Source of the DNA: Oscillospiraceae bacterium
GTDB taxonomy: Bacteria > Bacillota > Clostridia > Oscillospirales > Acutalibacteraceae
Assembly: GCA_029013165.1 (NCBI GenBank)
Contig: JAQXMV010000220.1
Coordinates: 1 to 12,794 of the forward strand
Direction: 5' to 3'
Length of the DNA stretch: 12,794 bases
In this document: one piece after another, positions 6,452-12,602 of the stretch
How positions within the stretch are numbered: position 1 is the stretch's first letter
Layout: each line of letters opens with the position of its first letter
Notes under the pieces: generated by a model
The model's database searches: none
The model's input: the letters and a program-made list of their open reading frames with translations, nothing else
Told to the model about the DNA's origin: nothing
Made by a program: the position numbers and the translations under genes

Positions 6452-8203
6452 ATGGAAAAAATGCTGAACATCAAAATCAACGGCATGCCATGCAGCGTGC
6501 CCTACGGAACGACTATACTGGAAGCAGCCAGACAGCTGGGTATTGAGATTCCTACCCTCTGCTTCCTCAAGGAAATGAATGAGATCGGCGCCTGCCGTTT
6601 CTGCGTCGTCGAGGTCAAGGGCGCCAGAAGCCTCGTGGCCGCCTGCGTGTATCCCATCGAAAGAGAGGGAACAGAGATCTTCACCAACAGCGAAAGAGTC
6701 CGCAGAGCGAGAAAGACCACCCTGGAGCTGATTCTTTCCACCCACAGCAGAAAGTGCCTGACCTGTATTCGCAGCGGAAACTGTGAGCTGCAGAAGCTCT
6801 GCCATGAATATGGCGTCAGCGAAGCTGACAAATATGACGGTGATACACCCGTCTATGAGCTGGACGAATCCGCCGCACACATGGTCAGAGATAATAATAA
6901 ATGTATCCTCTGTCGCCGCTGTGTCGCCGCCTGCAACAATCAGGCCATCAGCGTCATCGGCGCCAACGCAAGAGGTATCGACACCCACATCGGCTCCGCC
7001 TTTGAGCTGCCTCTGGGCGACACCTCCTGCATCTCCTGCGGACAGTGCATCGTCAACTGCCCTGTAGGCGCCATCTATGAAAAGGACGACACGGAAAAGG
7101 TCTTTGAGGCCATTTCTGACCCGACAAAATATGTTGTGGTTCAGGCGGCTCCCGCCGTCCGCGCCACTCTGGGCGAATGCTTCGGACTGCCTGTGGGCAC
7201 CGATGTCACGGGCAAAATGTTTGCCGCCCTGCGCCGTCTGGGCTTTGATAAGGTCTTTGACACGAATTTCGGCGCTGACCTGACCATCATGGAGGAGGCT
7301 AACGAGCTTCTTTCCAGAGTCAAAAACGGCGGCGTTCTTCCCATGATCACCTCCTGCTCACCGGGCTGGATCAAGTATTGCGAGCATTACTATCCCACAG
7401 AGCTTGACCATCTCTCCACCTGTAAGTCTCCCATGCAGATGCAGGGAGCCATCATCAAGACCTACTTCGCCGAGAAGATGAATCTTGATCCTAAGGATAT
7501 CGTTTCCGTTGCAATCATGCCCTGCACTGCCAAGAAGTTTGAGTGCGGACGCGACGATGAGAACGGCAGCGGCTATCCCGATGTAGATTTCGTGCTGACC
7601 ACCAGAGAGCTGGGCAGAATGATCAACTCCGCTTCCATTAATTTCGCTATGCTTCCCGATGAGGACTGCGACGCACCTCTCGGTCAGGGCACCGGCGCAG
7701 CCGTTATTTTCGGCACCACCGGCGGCGTTATGGAAGCCGCGCTGAGAACGGCGGCTGAGGTCATCACCGGCGAAAGTCTTGCCGACCCGGAATTCAAAGA
7801 GGTCAGAGGCATGGAGGGCGTCAAGGAAGCCTCCTATACTCTCGGCGGCACCGAAATCAAGGTTGCCGTTGCCAGCGGCACAAAGAACGCCAAGACCCTG
7901 ATGGAAAAGGTCAAGGACGGCACAGCGGATTATACATTCATTGAGATCATGGGCTGCCCCGGCGGTTGCATCAATGGCGGCGGTCAGCCGGTTCAGAGCG
8001 CTACGGTGCGTAACTTCACGGATCTGAAGTCCCTGAGAGCTGCGGCACTTTATCGGAATGACGAAAACCGTCCTCTGAGAAAGAGCCATGAGAGTGAAGA
8101 TATTAAAACGGTTTATGCCGAGTTTTTGGGTGAGCCTAATAGCCATAAGGCTCATGAATTGCTTCACACCAGCTATACACCGAGACCGATGTTCAAGAAA
8201 TAA
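6452..8203 (+). CDS. hydA: [FeFe] hydrogenase catalytic subunit HydA (NAD-linked, multi-subunit type)
   Basis: HydA makes H2 from protons and electrons at the H-cluster. The 583-residue product shows an N-terminal [2Fe-2S] domain (C37, C48, C51, C65), a His-ligated [4Fe-4S] site (H98, C102, C105, C111), and two [4Fe-4S] clusters (C151, C154, C157, C203 and C161, C193, C196, C199). The H-cluster domain has motif L1 TSCSPGW at 300-306, L2 MPCTAKKFE at 356-364, and L3 EIMGCPGGC at 498-506 followed by INGGGQP. L1 has Ser where the textbook motif has a second Cys. A small-subunit-like tail follows (RKSHES and AHELLHTSY). Domain order and the HydB/HydC partners fit an NADH-dependent, probably electron-bifurcating enzyme. 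The ribosome site is AAGGAGG. It is the last gene of the operon, five bases before its terminator. Confidence 0.96.
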   Translation: MEKMLNIKINGMPCSVPYGTTILEAARQLGIEIPTLCFLKEMNEIGACRFCVVEVKGARSLVAACVYPIEREGTEIFTNSERVRRARKTTLELILSTHSRKCLTCIRSGNCELQKLCHEYGVSEADKYDGDTPVYELDESAAHMVRDNNKCILCRRCVAACNNQAISVIGANARGIDTHIGSAFELPLGDTSCISCGQCIVNCPVGAIYEKDDTEKVFEAISDPTKYVVVQAAPAVRATLGECFGLPVGTDVTGKMFAALRRLGFDKVFDTNFGADLTIMEEANELLSRVKNGGVLPMITSCSPGWIKYCEHYYPTELDHLSTCKSPMQMQGAIIKTYFAEKMNLDPKDIVSVAIMPCTAKKFECGRDDENGSGYPDVDFVLTTRELGRMINSASINFAMLPDEDCDAPLGQGTGAAVIFGTTGGVMEAALRTAAEVITGESLADPEFKEVRGMEGVKEASYTLGGTEIKVAVASGTKNAKTLMEKVKDGTADYTFIEIMGCPGGCINGGGQPVQSATVRNFTDLKSLRAAALYRNDENRPLRKSHESEDIKTVYAEFLGEPNSHKAHELLHTSYTPRPMFKK

Positions 8204-8207
8204 AGAG

Positions 8208-8238
8208 AATGCCCGACCTTACCGGCCGGGCATTTTTT
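8208..8238 (+). terminator. Intrinsic terminator of the hydrogenase operon
   Basis: The stem AATGCCCG (8208-8215) pairs with CGGGCATT (8227-8234), with additional CC/GG pairs in the loop, and runs into T6 (8233-8238). It starts five bases after the hydA stop. Confidence 0.92.
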
Positions 8239-8280
8239 ATGACAATAAAGCTAATTTAAGTGAAAGAATCAATAAAAGTT

Positions 8281-8348
8281 TCGCTCAAGCCTTTTCAAAG
8301 GCTTGCGGGGTCAAGGGGCAGAGCCCTTGTCGCGCTTCGCAAAGCGCG
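8281..8348. repeat. Cluster of three short palindromes (REP-like intergenic unit)
   Basis: Three hairpins lie back to back: a 9-bp stem with a 2-base loop at 8286-8305 (CAAGCCTTT/AAAGGCTTG), a 6-bp stem at 8312-8329 (CAAGGG/CCCTTG), and a 7-bp stem at 8331-8348 (CGCGCTT/AAGCGCG). No coding sequence overlaps them convincingly. Similar palindromic units are, from memory, widely scattered in clostridial gut genomes, but only this copy is visible here, so its dispersed nature is an inference. Confidence 0.55.
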
Positions 8349-8426
8349 AAATGCCCTTAACTTAAAAATAAACAACTGCGCTGACGATAGAAGAAAAAAT
8401 CATACTCCATCAAGCGCAGGAAGGGA

Positions 8427-8490
8427 GGAACGAGAGAAATGCGGGGCATTTTTCTCTCGTTCCGTGGGAAACCCTCGCCGGGGGTTTCCC
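8427..8490. other. Two strong stem-loops in the intergenic region
   Basis: The first hairpin pairs 8427-8442 with 8446-8463: 13 contiguous pairs (GGAACGAGAGAAA) plus three more across a small bulge, with a GGG loop. The second pairs GGGAAACCC (8466-8474) with GGGTTTCCC (8482-8490) around a 7-base loop. They follow each other with two bases between and have no T-run, so they are not terminators. They may be parts of a small RNA or of a palindromic repeat. Confidence 0.6.
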
Positions 8491-8520
8491 GGTGAAAAGG
8501 GCAGTTACTTTTATATTATA

Positions 8521-8569
8521 GACGGAGTTATCCGTCACGGTGGCGCTGCACAGACAGCGCCGTTTTTTT
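8521..8569 (+). terminator. Orphan intrinsic terminator preceded by a small hairpin
   Basis: GGCGCTG (8542-8548) pairs with CAGCGCC (8555-8561), and T7 follows at 8563-8569. A small stem, GACGG/CCGTC, sits just before it at 8521-8536. There is no gene between the hydrogenase terminator (8238) and this point, so it would end either a small RNA or read-through transcription. Confidence 0.75.
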
Positions 8570-8778
8570 GTGCTTTTCCGGTGAGGTGATGTTCCGTTTT
8601 GGCGAAAACATAAACCATAGTTGGGTTAGCACGCAAGTGAATTATTATTAGTAAGGTTGTCGCAGGCGGACACGGTAAGCCGTGTTCTCCACCGGGGTGC
8701 GGCATTATCTGCAAGTTGGATTTTAATGATTTATGTTATATTTTTCTTTCACGCCGTACCGCTCGAGCCGCGGGGGCT

Positions 8779-8806
8779 CATACTTTGTCAGGCGTGACAA
8801 AGTATG
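8779..8806 (+). other. Conserved 12-bp hairpin in repeat copy 1
   Basis: CATACTTTGTCA pairs perfectly with TGACAAAGTATG around the loop GGCG. The matching hairpin in copy 2 (12602-12575 on the minus strand) differs at two stem positions on each arm, and both changes keep pairing (A-T to T-A, A-T to C-G). Confidence 0.85.
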
Positions 8807-9010
8807 CAAAACACTTCCCGGTGCCTGTCAATCGCTCCGGGGTATTTTCGCCGAGTACGGTTTGTAGAATGATTTTTGTATGTTCTATTTGGGTTCGTTG
8901 TGCTGATTGTTACGCTTTCTTTCATCGGCGAAAATACAGTCGCTCTGTCAGATTTGCCGACAGTCGAGTGTTTTATGTTGTGCCATTTTGGCACCTTTGT
9001 TCTTTCGGTG

Positions 9011-9043
9011 ACGAGGGGGCCCACCGCTTCGCACCCCTCGTCT
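9011..9043 (+). other. Invariant hairpin in repeat copy 1
   Basis: GACGAGGGG pairs with CCCCTCGTC around a 15-base loop. All 33 bases are identical in copy 2 (12371-12339 on the minus strand), making it the best conserved part of the repeat. Confidence 0.8.
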
Positions 9044-9301
9044 TGTTTGCTCTTATTTTAAGGTTGAGAGGTTAGATATCCGACTATTTGGGTGTGTTAG
9101 TAGTTGATGTTTTTTTGTGGTGACGGCGTTTCGGTTCGTTGCGGACACGGCAAGCTGTGTCCATACGGGAGCACAATTTATTTATAAGTTTAATTTTTAT
9201 AATATATGTATGTGGTAAATACTTTTCATAGGCCAAGAATTCAACTCGGAATAGACTATCCGTTTTATGGGTTTCGTTGTTGCTCACGATTTATTGACAA
9301 A

Positions 9302-9326
9302 GCCCGGCAGAAAACTCCTGCCGGGC
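9302..9326 (-). terminator. Probable terminator of the nucleotidyltransferase gene
   Basis: A 9-bp GC-rich stem, GCCCGGCAG/CTGCCGGGC, with a 7-base loop lies 24 bases after the stop of the minus-strand gene. The following minus-strand bases read TTTGTC, a weak T-run, so termination may be imperfect. Confidence 0.65.
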
Positions 9327-9349
9327 AAAATGCTCGATTCATTTCATGA

Positions 9350-10267
9350 TCAATATAAGTGCTGCGGATAAATACCGGCGTCACGCTTTGCCTGAAGTGC
9401 GTCGCAAACGGCCTGCTTATCGGCACGGTAGGTAACGCCATACCACTTTTCTTTCGTGTCGAGGACCTTGACCCTTGCCTTGCCCTCTTTGAGGAGATCA
9501 TCCACAACAAAGGGAAGAAAATATTCACACTTGAGAATGTTGTCCTTGCTCTTTTCCAAAAAGCCGCTGAATCTCTCTTTCAGCTCCTTCATCATGTCCA
9601 TGCTGAAGCCCCAGCAGTTCATGGAGACGGTGCTTCCGTGAGGAATCGGCTCCCATGTCTCGCCGTCATCCTCGGTGAACATGATCTCAGAGCCGCGTTT
9701 GGCGATCTTCGTGCGCTCGGTGATGGTGGTGAGATAACCCTCACTGTCGGTTTCACAGACGCCACGGGCAACACTGCCGTTTTCCGTGAGGGTGTTTTCG
9801 ATTTTGAAGCCCACCATGCAGAAATCATATTGATCTGACGGCTCTTTTTCCTTGGTCAGCTCGTCATAAATGAGCGTGAAAGTCTCCTTGCCGTAATAGT
9901 CATCGGCATTGATGACAGCAAAGGGGCCGTCAATCATACCCTCGCAGGCCAGCACCGCATGACCGGTGCCCCAGGGCTTGACTCTGCCCTCGGGTACGGT
10001 GAAGCCCTCGGGAACATTATGGATATCCTGATAGGCGTAATCCACCCGGACACGATCCTCAAATTTGCCCTGCATGATCCGCTTGAAGTCCTCTTCGATC
10101 TCATGCTTGATGACAAAGATCACCCGGTTAAAACCTGCCTCAATGGCGTCAAAGACCGAATAATCAATGATGATTTCCCCTTTGTCGCCGACGGGGTCGA
10201 TCTGTTTCAGGCCGCCGTAACGGCTGCCCATACCTGCCGCCATAACGACCAGCGTAACATTTTTCAT
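9350..10267 (-). CDS. Sugar-phosphate nucleotidyltransferase family protein
   Basis: The 305-residue product belongs to the NTP_transferase superfamily, which joins a nucleoside triphosphate to a sugar phosphate to make an activated sugar for cell-surface or storage polymers. The signature lies at the N-terminus: VVMAAGMGSRYGGLKQ at residues 7-22 (the GxGxR phosphate-binding loop and a basic residue). A metal-binding segment VINADDYYG is near residue 120, and KPWGTGHAVL near 97-106 resembles the sugar-nucleotide pocket. The substrate cannot be told from sequence; the overall layout differs from GalU and RmlA. The ATG at 10267 has AAAGGAG at 10284-10278. The upstream gene on the same strand ends 127 bases away with hairpins between, so they may be transcribed separately, though no clear promoter was seen in the gap. 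Confidence 0.85.
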   Translation of the reverse strand: MKNVTLVVMAAGMGSRYGGLKQIDPVGDKGEIIIDYSVFDAIEAGFNRVIFVIKHEIEEDFKRIMQGKFEDRVRVDYAYQDIHNVPEGFTVPEGRVKPWGTGHAVLACEGMIDGPFAVINADDYYGKETFTLIYDELTKEKEPSDQYDFCMVGFKIENTLTENGSVARGVCETDSEGYLTTITERTKIAKRGSEIMFTEDDGETWEPIPHGSTVSMNCWGFSMDMMKELKERFSGFLEKSKDNILKCEYFLPFVVDDLLKEGKARVKVLDTKEKWYGVTYRADKQAVCDALQAKRDAGIYPQHLY

Positions 10268-10291
10268 TTCTTCTTTTCTCCTTTATCCTTT

Positions 10292-10316
10292 GCCGCCTCC
10301 GGCGGCTCGTTTTTTT
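10292..10316 (+). terminator. Terminator-like hairpin in plus-strand orientation between two minus-strand genes
   Basis: GCCGCC (10292-10297) and GGCGGC (10301-10306) form a 6-bp stem with a 3-base loop, and T7 follows at 10310-10316. Orientation is plus, but both flanking genes are on the minus strand. It could stop antisense transcription or be fortuitous. Confidence 0.45.
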
Positions 10317-10329
10317 ATTGTTGCCGCTG

Positions 10330-10375
10330 TTTCCGGGAGGGTCTGTCACGGAATCTGAGAGACAGACGCCGGAAA
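10330..10375 (-). other. Bulged stem-loop after the membrane-protein gene
   Basis: An outer 7-bp stem, TTTCCGG/CCGGAAA, and an inner 7-bp stem, GTCTGTC/GACAGAC, enclose a 13-base loop. It starts about 20 bases after the stop of the minus-strand gene ending at 10395. There is no T-run, so it may protect the 3' end or separate the two transcripts rather than terminate. Confidence 0.5.
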
Positions 10376-10394
10376 GATAGGCTGTATATCCCCT

Positions 10395-11084
10395 TTATTC
10401 ATTCTCGCCGCCGAAAGGCGCAGATGCACTCTGAGGCGGAAATGTCTCCTGAGAGGACTGCGGCTGATATGTCGGCTGCTGATTAATCGGCTGCTGATAG
10501 GGCTGAGCGTAGGGCTGGGAATAGTTCTGATGATAGACCGGCGGCTGCACGGGCACCTGCTGATAATACATCACGGGCTGTTCCTGCGGCCGGGCCGGCT
10601 GATAAGTCGGTGCGGCAACCGGCTGCTGCGGTTTGGCAGGCTGGGGCTGTGCCTTGACCTCCTTGGGGGCTTCCATGGGCTTTCCGTCAATGATCTGCTG
10701 CAGAAGTCGCACGGCCTCGGCGGCGCCCTTGAGCAGGGCAGCAAAAACCGCACCCACCACCACGGCCGCCGTGAGATAGACAAATCCCAGTTCATCGGCA
10801 AATTCGCGCAGAACAAAACCGGTGACACTGCCAATGACAAGAACCGCCACGGACATGGCGTTGAGCAAAACCGAAACGGAATTTCTGCCGGTTCTTCCCA
10901 CGCCGTTGGAGGCCTTGATCAGCGCCTCATATTCATCATCGGTGACAATGATAGGCACCGTCTTTTTTCCGTCTTTTTTTGTGGTGAGGCCCCACGAACG
11001 CAGATCCTCATCTTTCTTTTTATAATATTCCTCTGCCTGCTTCTTCTGAAGCTCCTGGATTTTCAGTTCGACCTGTTCTAACAC
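10395..11084 (-). CDS. Two-helix membrane protein with Pro/Gln-rich tail, unknown function
   Basis: I do not recognise this 229-residue protein. Residues 1-27 are a highly charged Gln/Lys/Glu helix that could form a coiled coil. Residues 28-68 are soluble and include VTDDEYEALIKAS. Two hydrophobic segments follow, at about 70-92 and 99-118, with a charged turn (REFADE) between them. Residues 130-229 are a low-complexity tail dominated by Pro, Gln, Tyr and Ala with repeats of the type QPxxQP and YQP. With two membrane passes both ends should lie on the same side; which side is unclear. The start is a GTG at 11084-11082 with GAAAGGAAG upstream. It has its own promoter (11164-11136) and no operon partner upstream. 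The tail could be a flexible cell-surface or scaffold segment. Confidence 0.82.
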   Translation of the reverse strand: MLEQVELKIQELQKKQAEEYYKKKDEDLRSWGLTTKKDGKKTVPIIVTDDEYEALIKASNGVGRTGRNSVSVLLNAMSVAVLVIGSVTGFVLREFADELGFVYLTAAVVVGAVFAALLKGAAEAVRLLQQIIDGKPMEAPKEVKAQPQPAKPQQPVAAPTYQPARPQEQPVMYYQQVPVQPPVYHQNYSQPYAQPYQQPINQQPTYQPQSSQETFPPQSASAPFGGENE

Positions 11085-11135
11085 GGTTCATCTTCCTTTC
11101 GGCGTCGCTGTAGGCGTGCTCGGTTATTGGCTTTT

Positions 11136-11164
11136 ATTTTACCATATTTCAAGGAAATGTTCAA
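11136..11164 (-). promoter_or_regulatory. Promoter of the two-helix membrane protein gene
   Basis: On the minus strand, TTGAAC (11164-11159) is followed by a 17-base spacer and TAAAAT (11141-11136). The predicted start lies about 45 bases before the GTG start codon. Confidence 0.65.
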
Positions 11165-11212
11165 TACATCGGGCGAAAAAACCTCTCATGGGAAAAAACT
11201 CCGCAAAGCCCC

Positions 11213-11241
11213 TTGATATCCCGTCTCGGCAACGGTATAAT
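11213..11241 (+). promoter_or_regulatory. Promoter of the glycerophosphodiesterase gene
   Basis: TTGATA (11213-11218), a 17-base spacer and a perfect TATAAT (11236-11241) make a near-consensus sigma-A promoter. The transcript would start near 11248, so the coding start must be the ATG at 11273 and not any upstream in-frame start. Confidence 0.85.
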
Positions 11242-11272
11242 AATATCACATGAAGAAAAAGGAGAAAACATT

Positions 11273-12112
11273 ATGAAAAAAAGTCAAGGCAAAAAAATCG
11301 TGACCGCTGTCGCTGTGCTTCTCATCTTAGCGCTGGTCGGCATCACACAGACCCACAAATGTATTCCCACCCTCAGCAGCTCCCTGATGCCCTCGCAAAA
11401 GCAGGAAAAGACCATTGAGCTCATTGCCCATCGCGGCCTTTCCTCTCTCTTTCCTCAGAACACCCTGCCTGCCTTTGAGGCGGCAGCCCAGGCAGGCTAT
11501 TATGCCATCGAACTGGACATTCACACCACGGCCGACGGAGAATGGGTAGTCATACACAATGACACCGTCGACGACATGACCGACGGCAGCGGAAAGGTGT
11601 CGGATTTCACCCTTGATGAGATCAAAGCGCTGACCATCGACAACGGAAACGGCGTCAAGAACCTGCCGGCTCTCACCATACCTGCTCTCAGCGAAGTCCT
11701 TGCCCTCTGCAGCGAAAGAAACATCGTGCCCGTCATCGAGATCAAGAGCTGTGACAGTGCCTGCATTCCCATGCTCACCGAGGCCATCGAGGAATACGGC
11801 CTCAGCGAAAAGGCGGTTATCATTTCCTTTGAAAAGGAATATCTGGGGATTTACAGAGAGATCTCTCCCGACACCCGGATCATGCTGCTGTGTGAAAAGC
11901 CCACTATGGAAGATGTGGCTTTCTGCACTGAAAACGGCTTCGGTCTTGACTTCAAGTATTCCTCTCTCCTCTCCTGCCGCAAAGCCATCAACGAAGCCAA
12001 AAAGCAAGGACTAAGCCTTGGTGCATGGACCGTTGACAACACGATTTATGCCGACATCATGGCTCGCTCGGGAATTGATTTCATTACCACCAACAAGATT
12101 TTGCCTGCTTGA
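11273..12112 (+). CDS. Membrane-anchored glycerophosphodiester phosphodiesterase
   Basis: GDPD enzymes split glycerophosphodiesters to glycerol-3-phosphate and an alcohol, using a metal-dependent TIM barrel. The 279-residue product begins with a lysine-rich start and a hydrophobic segment at about 9-25, read as a signal anchor; C30 is not in a lipobox. The catalytic domain starts at 48 with IELIAHRG (H53, R54), PQNTLPAF (61-68), ELDIH (E80, D82), VIHND (H95), EIK (E156, K158) and the late WTVDN motif. All expected catalytic residues are present. The ATG at 11273 is preceded by AAAAAGGAG (11256-11264), and the near-consensus promoter at 11213-11241 rules out a longer form. It is monocistronic in the window: a repeat begins eight bases after the stop, and no clear terminator is seen. 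Confidence 0.93.
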   Translation: MKKSQGKKIVTAVAVLLILALVGITQTHKCIPTLSSSLMPSQKQEKTIELIAHRGLSSLFPQNTLPAFEAAAQAGYYAIELDIHTTADGEWVVIHNDTVDDMTDGSGKVSDFTLDEIKALTIDNGNGVKNLPALTIPALSEVLALCSERNIVPVIEIKSCDSACIPMLTEAIEEYGLSEKAVIISFEKEYLGIYREISPDTRIMLLCEKPTMEDVAFCTENGFGLDFKYSSLLSCRKAINEAKKQGLSLGAWTVDNTIYADIMARSGIDFITTNKILPA

Positions 12113-12219
12113 GAGCAAAAAAAACGGATAGCCTATTCCGAGCAAAATTCTCGGCCAACAAACGTAATCACCATATAAATTATAAAAATCAAACTTACAA
12201 ATTAATCGCCCTCTTGTAG

Positions 12220-12239
12220 GGACACGGCTTGCCGTGTCC
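12220..12239 (-). other. Perfect GGACACGGC palindrome in repeat copy 2
   Basis: GGACACGGC and GCCGTGTCC face each other with two bases between. The same element in copy 1 (9143-9162) has one G.T pair in place of G-C, and a related one occurs near the start of copy 1 (8668-8687). Short palindromes of this kind are scattered in many clostridial genomes by my recollection. Confidence 0.7.
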
Positions 12240-12338
12240 GCAACGCACTGAAAAGCTGTCACCACAAATAAGCAAAGCAGCAACAATCCCAATAAATCGG
12301 ATATCTAACCTCACACACCTCACGAAAAGAGCTAACAA

Positions 12339-12371
12339 GACGAGGGGTGCGAAGCGGTGGGCCCCCTCGTC
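12339..12371 (-). other. Invariant hairpin in repeat copy 2
   Basis: This is the same 33 bases as 9011-9043 in inverted orientation, with a 9-bp stem GACGAGGGG/CCCCTCGTC and an identical 15-base loop. Confidence 0.8.
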
Positions 12372-12574
12372 ACTGAAAGAACAAAGGTGCCTAAATGGCA
12401 TGACATAGAACACCCGACTGTCGGTAACTCTGACAGAGCGACTGTATTTTCGCCGATGAAAGGTTGCGTAATAATCAGCGCAATGCACCTAAAGGGAAAC
12501 AACAGAAATCATTCCACTAACTGCACTCGGCAAAAATACCCCGGAGCGATCGACAGGCGCAAGAGCGTGTTTTG

Positions 12575-12602
12575 CTTCCTTTGTCACGCTTGACAAAGGA
12601 AG
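12575..12602 (-). other. Covarying 12-bp hairpin in repeat copy 2
   Basis: CTTCCTTTGTCA pairs perfectly with TGACAAAGGAAG around a 4-base loop. Compared with copy 1 (8779-8806) both arms carry matching changes at two pairs, so pairing is kept while sequence is not. Confidence 0.85.

Larger units (their letters stand above)
8600..9266 (+). repeat. Dispersed structured repeat, copy 1
   Basis: This block of about 667 bases matches the right end of the window (12120-12794) in inverted orientation. Shared blocks include the start CGAAAACATAAACC, the segment 8763-8778 around GAGCCGCGGGGGCTC, a 33-base hairpin at 9011-9043 that is identical in both copies, and the tail CGGAATAG.CTATCCGTTTT. Hairpins in this copy are 8668-8687, 8765-8779, 8779-8806 (12 bp), 8842-8854 with 8925-8937 (13 bp across a 70-base loop), 8975-8989, 9011-9043 and 9143-9162. 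No transposase or convincing protein is encoded. The left boundary is the point where similarity to copy 2 stops at the window edge, so the true element may be longer. Confidence 0.85.

Noticed and set aside
8716..9075. 119-codon plus-strand open frame in repeat copy 1, partly mirrored at 12488-12195
   Set aside because: The frame lies across the hairpins, its ends differ between the two copies, and no ribosome site or known domain is present. The shared part is explained by the repeat.
8281..9266. CRISPR array
   Set aside because: The palindromes differ from one another and are not regularly spaced; there are no repeated units with spacers and no cas genes.
11213..11272. Upstream in-frame TTG start for the GDPD gene
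   Set aside because: It coincides with the -35 box of a near-consensus promoter; the transcript starts after it, and a good ribosome site precedes the ATG at 11273.
12121..12157. Terminator after the GDPD gene (hairpin CCGAG/CTCGG at 12138-12154)
   Set aside because: The stem is only five pairs and no T-run follows; the hairpin is part of the repeat and is also present in copy 1.
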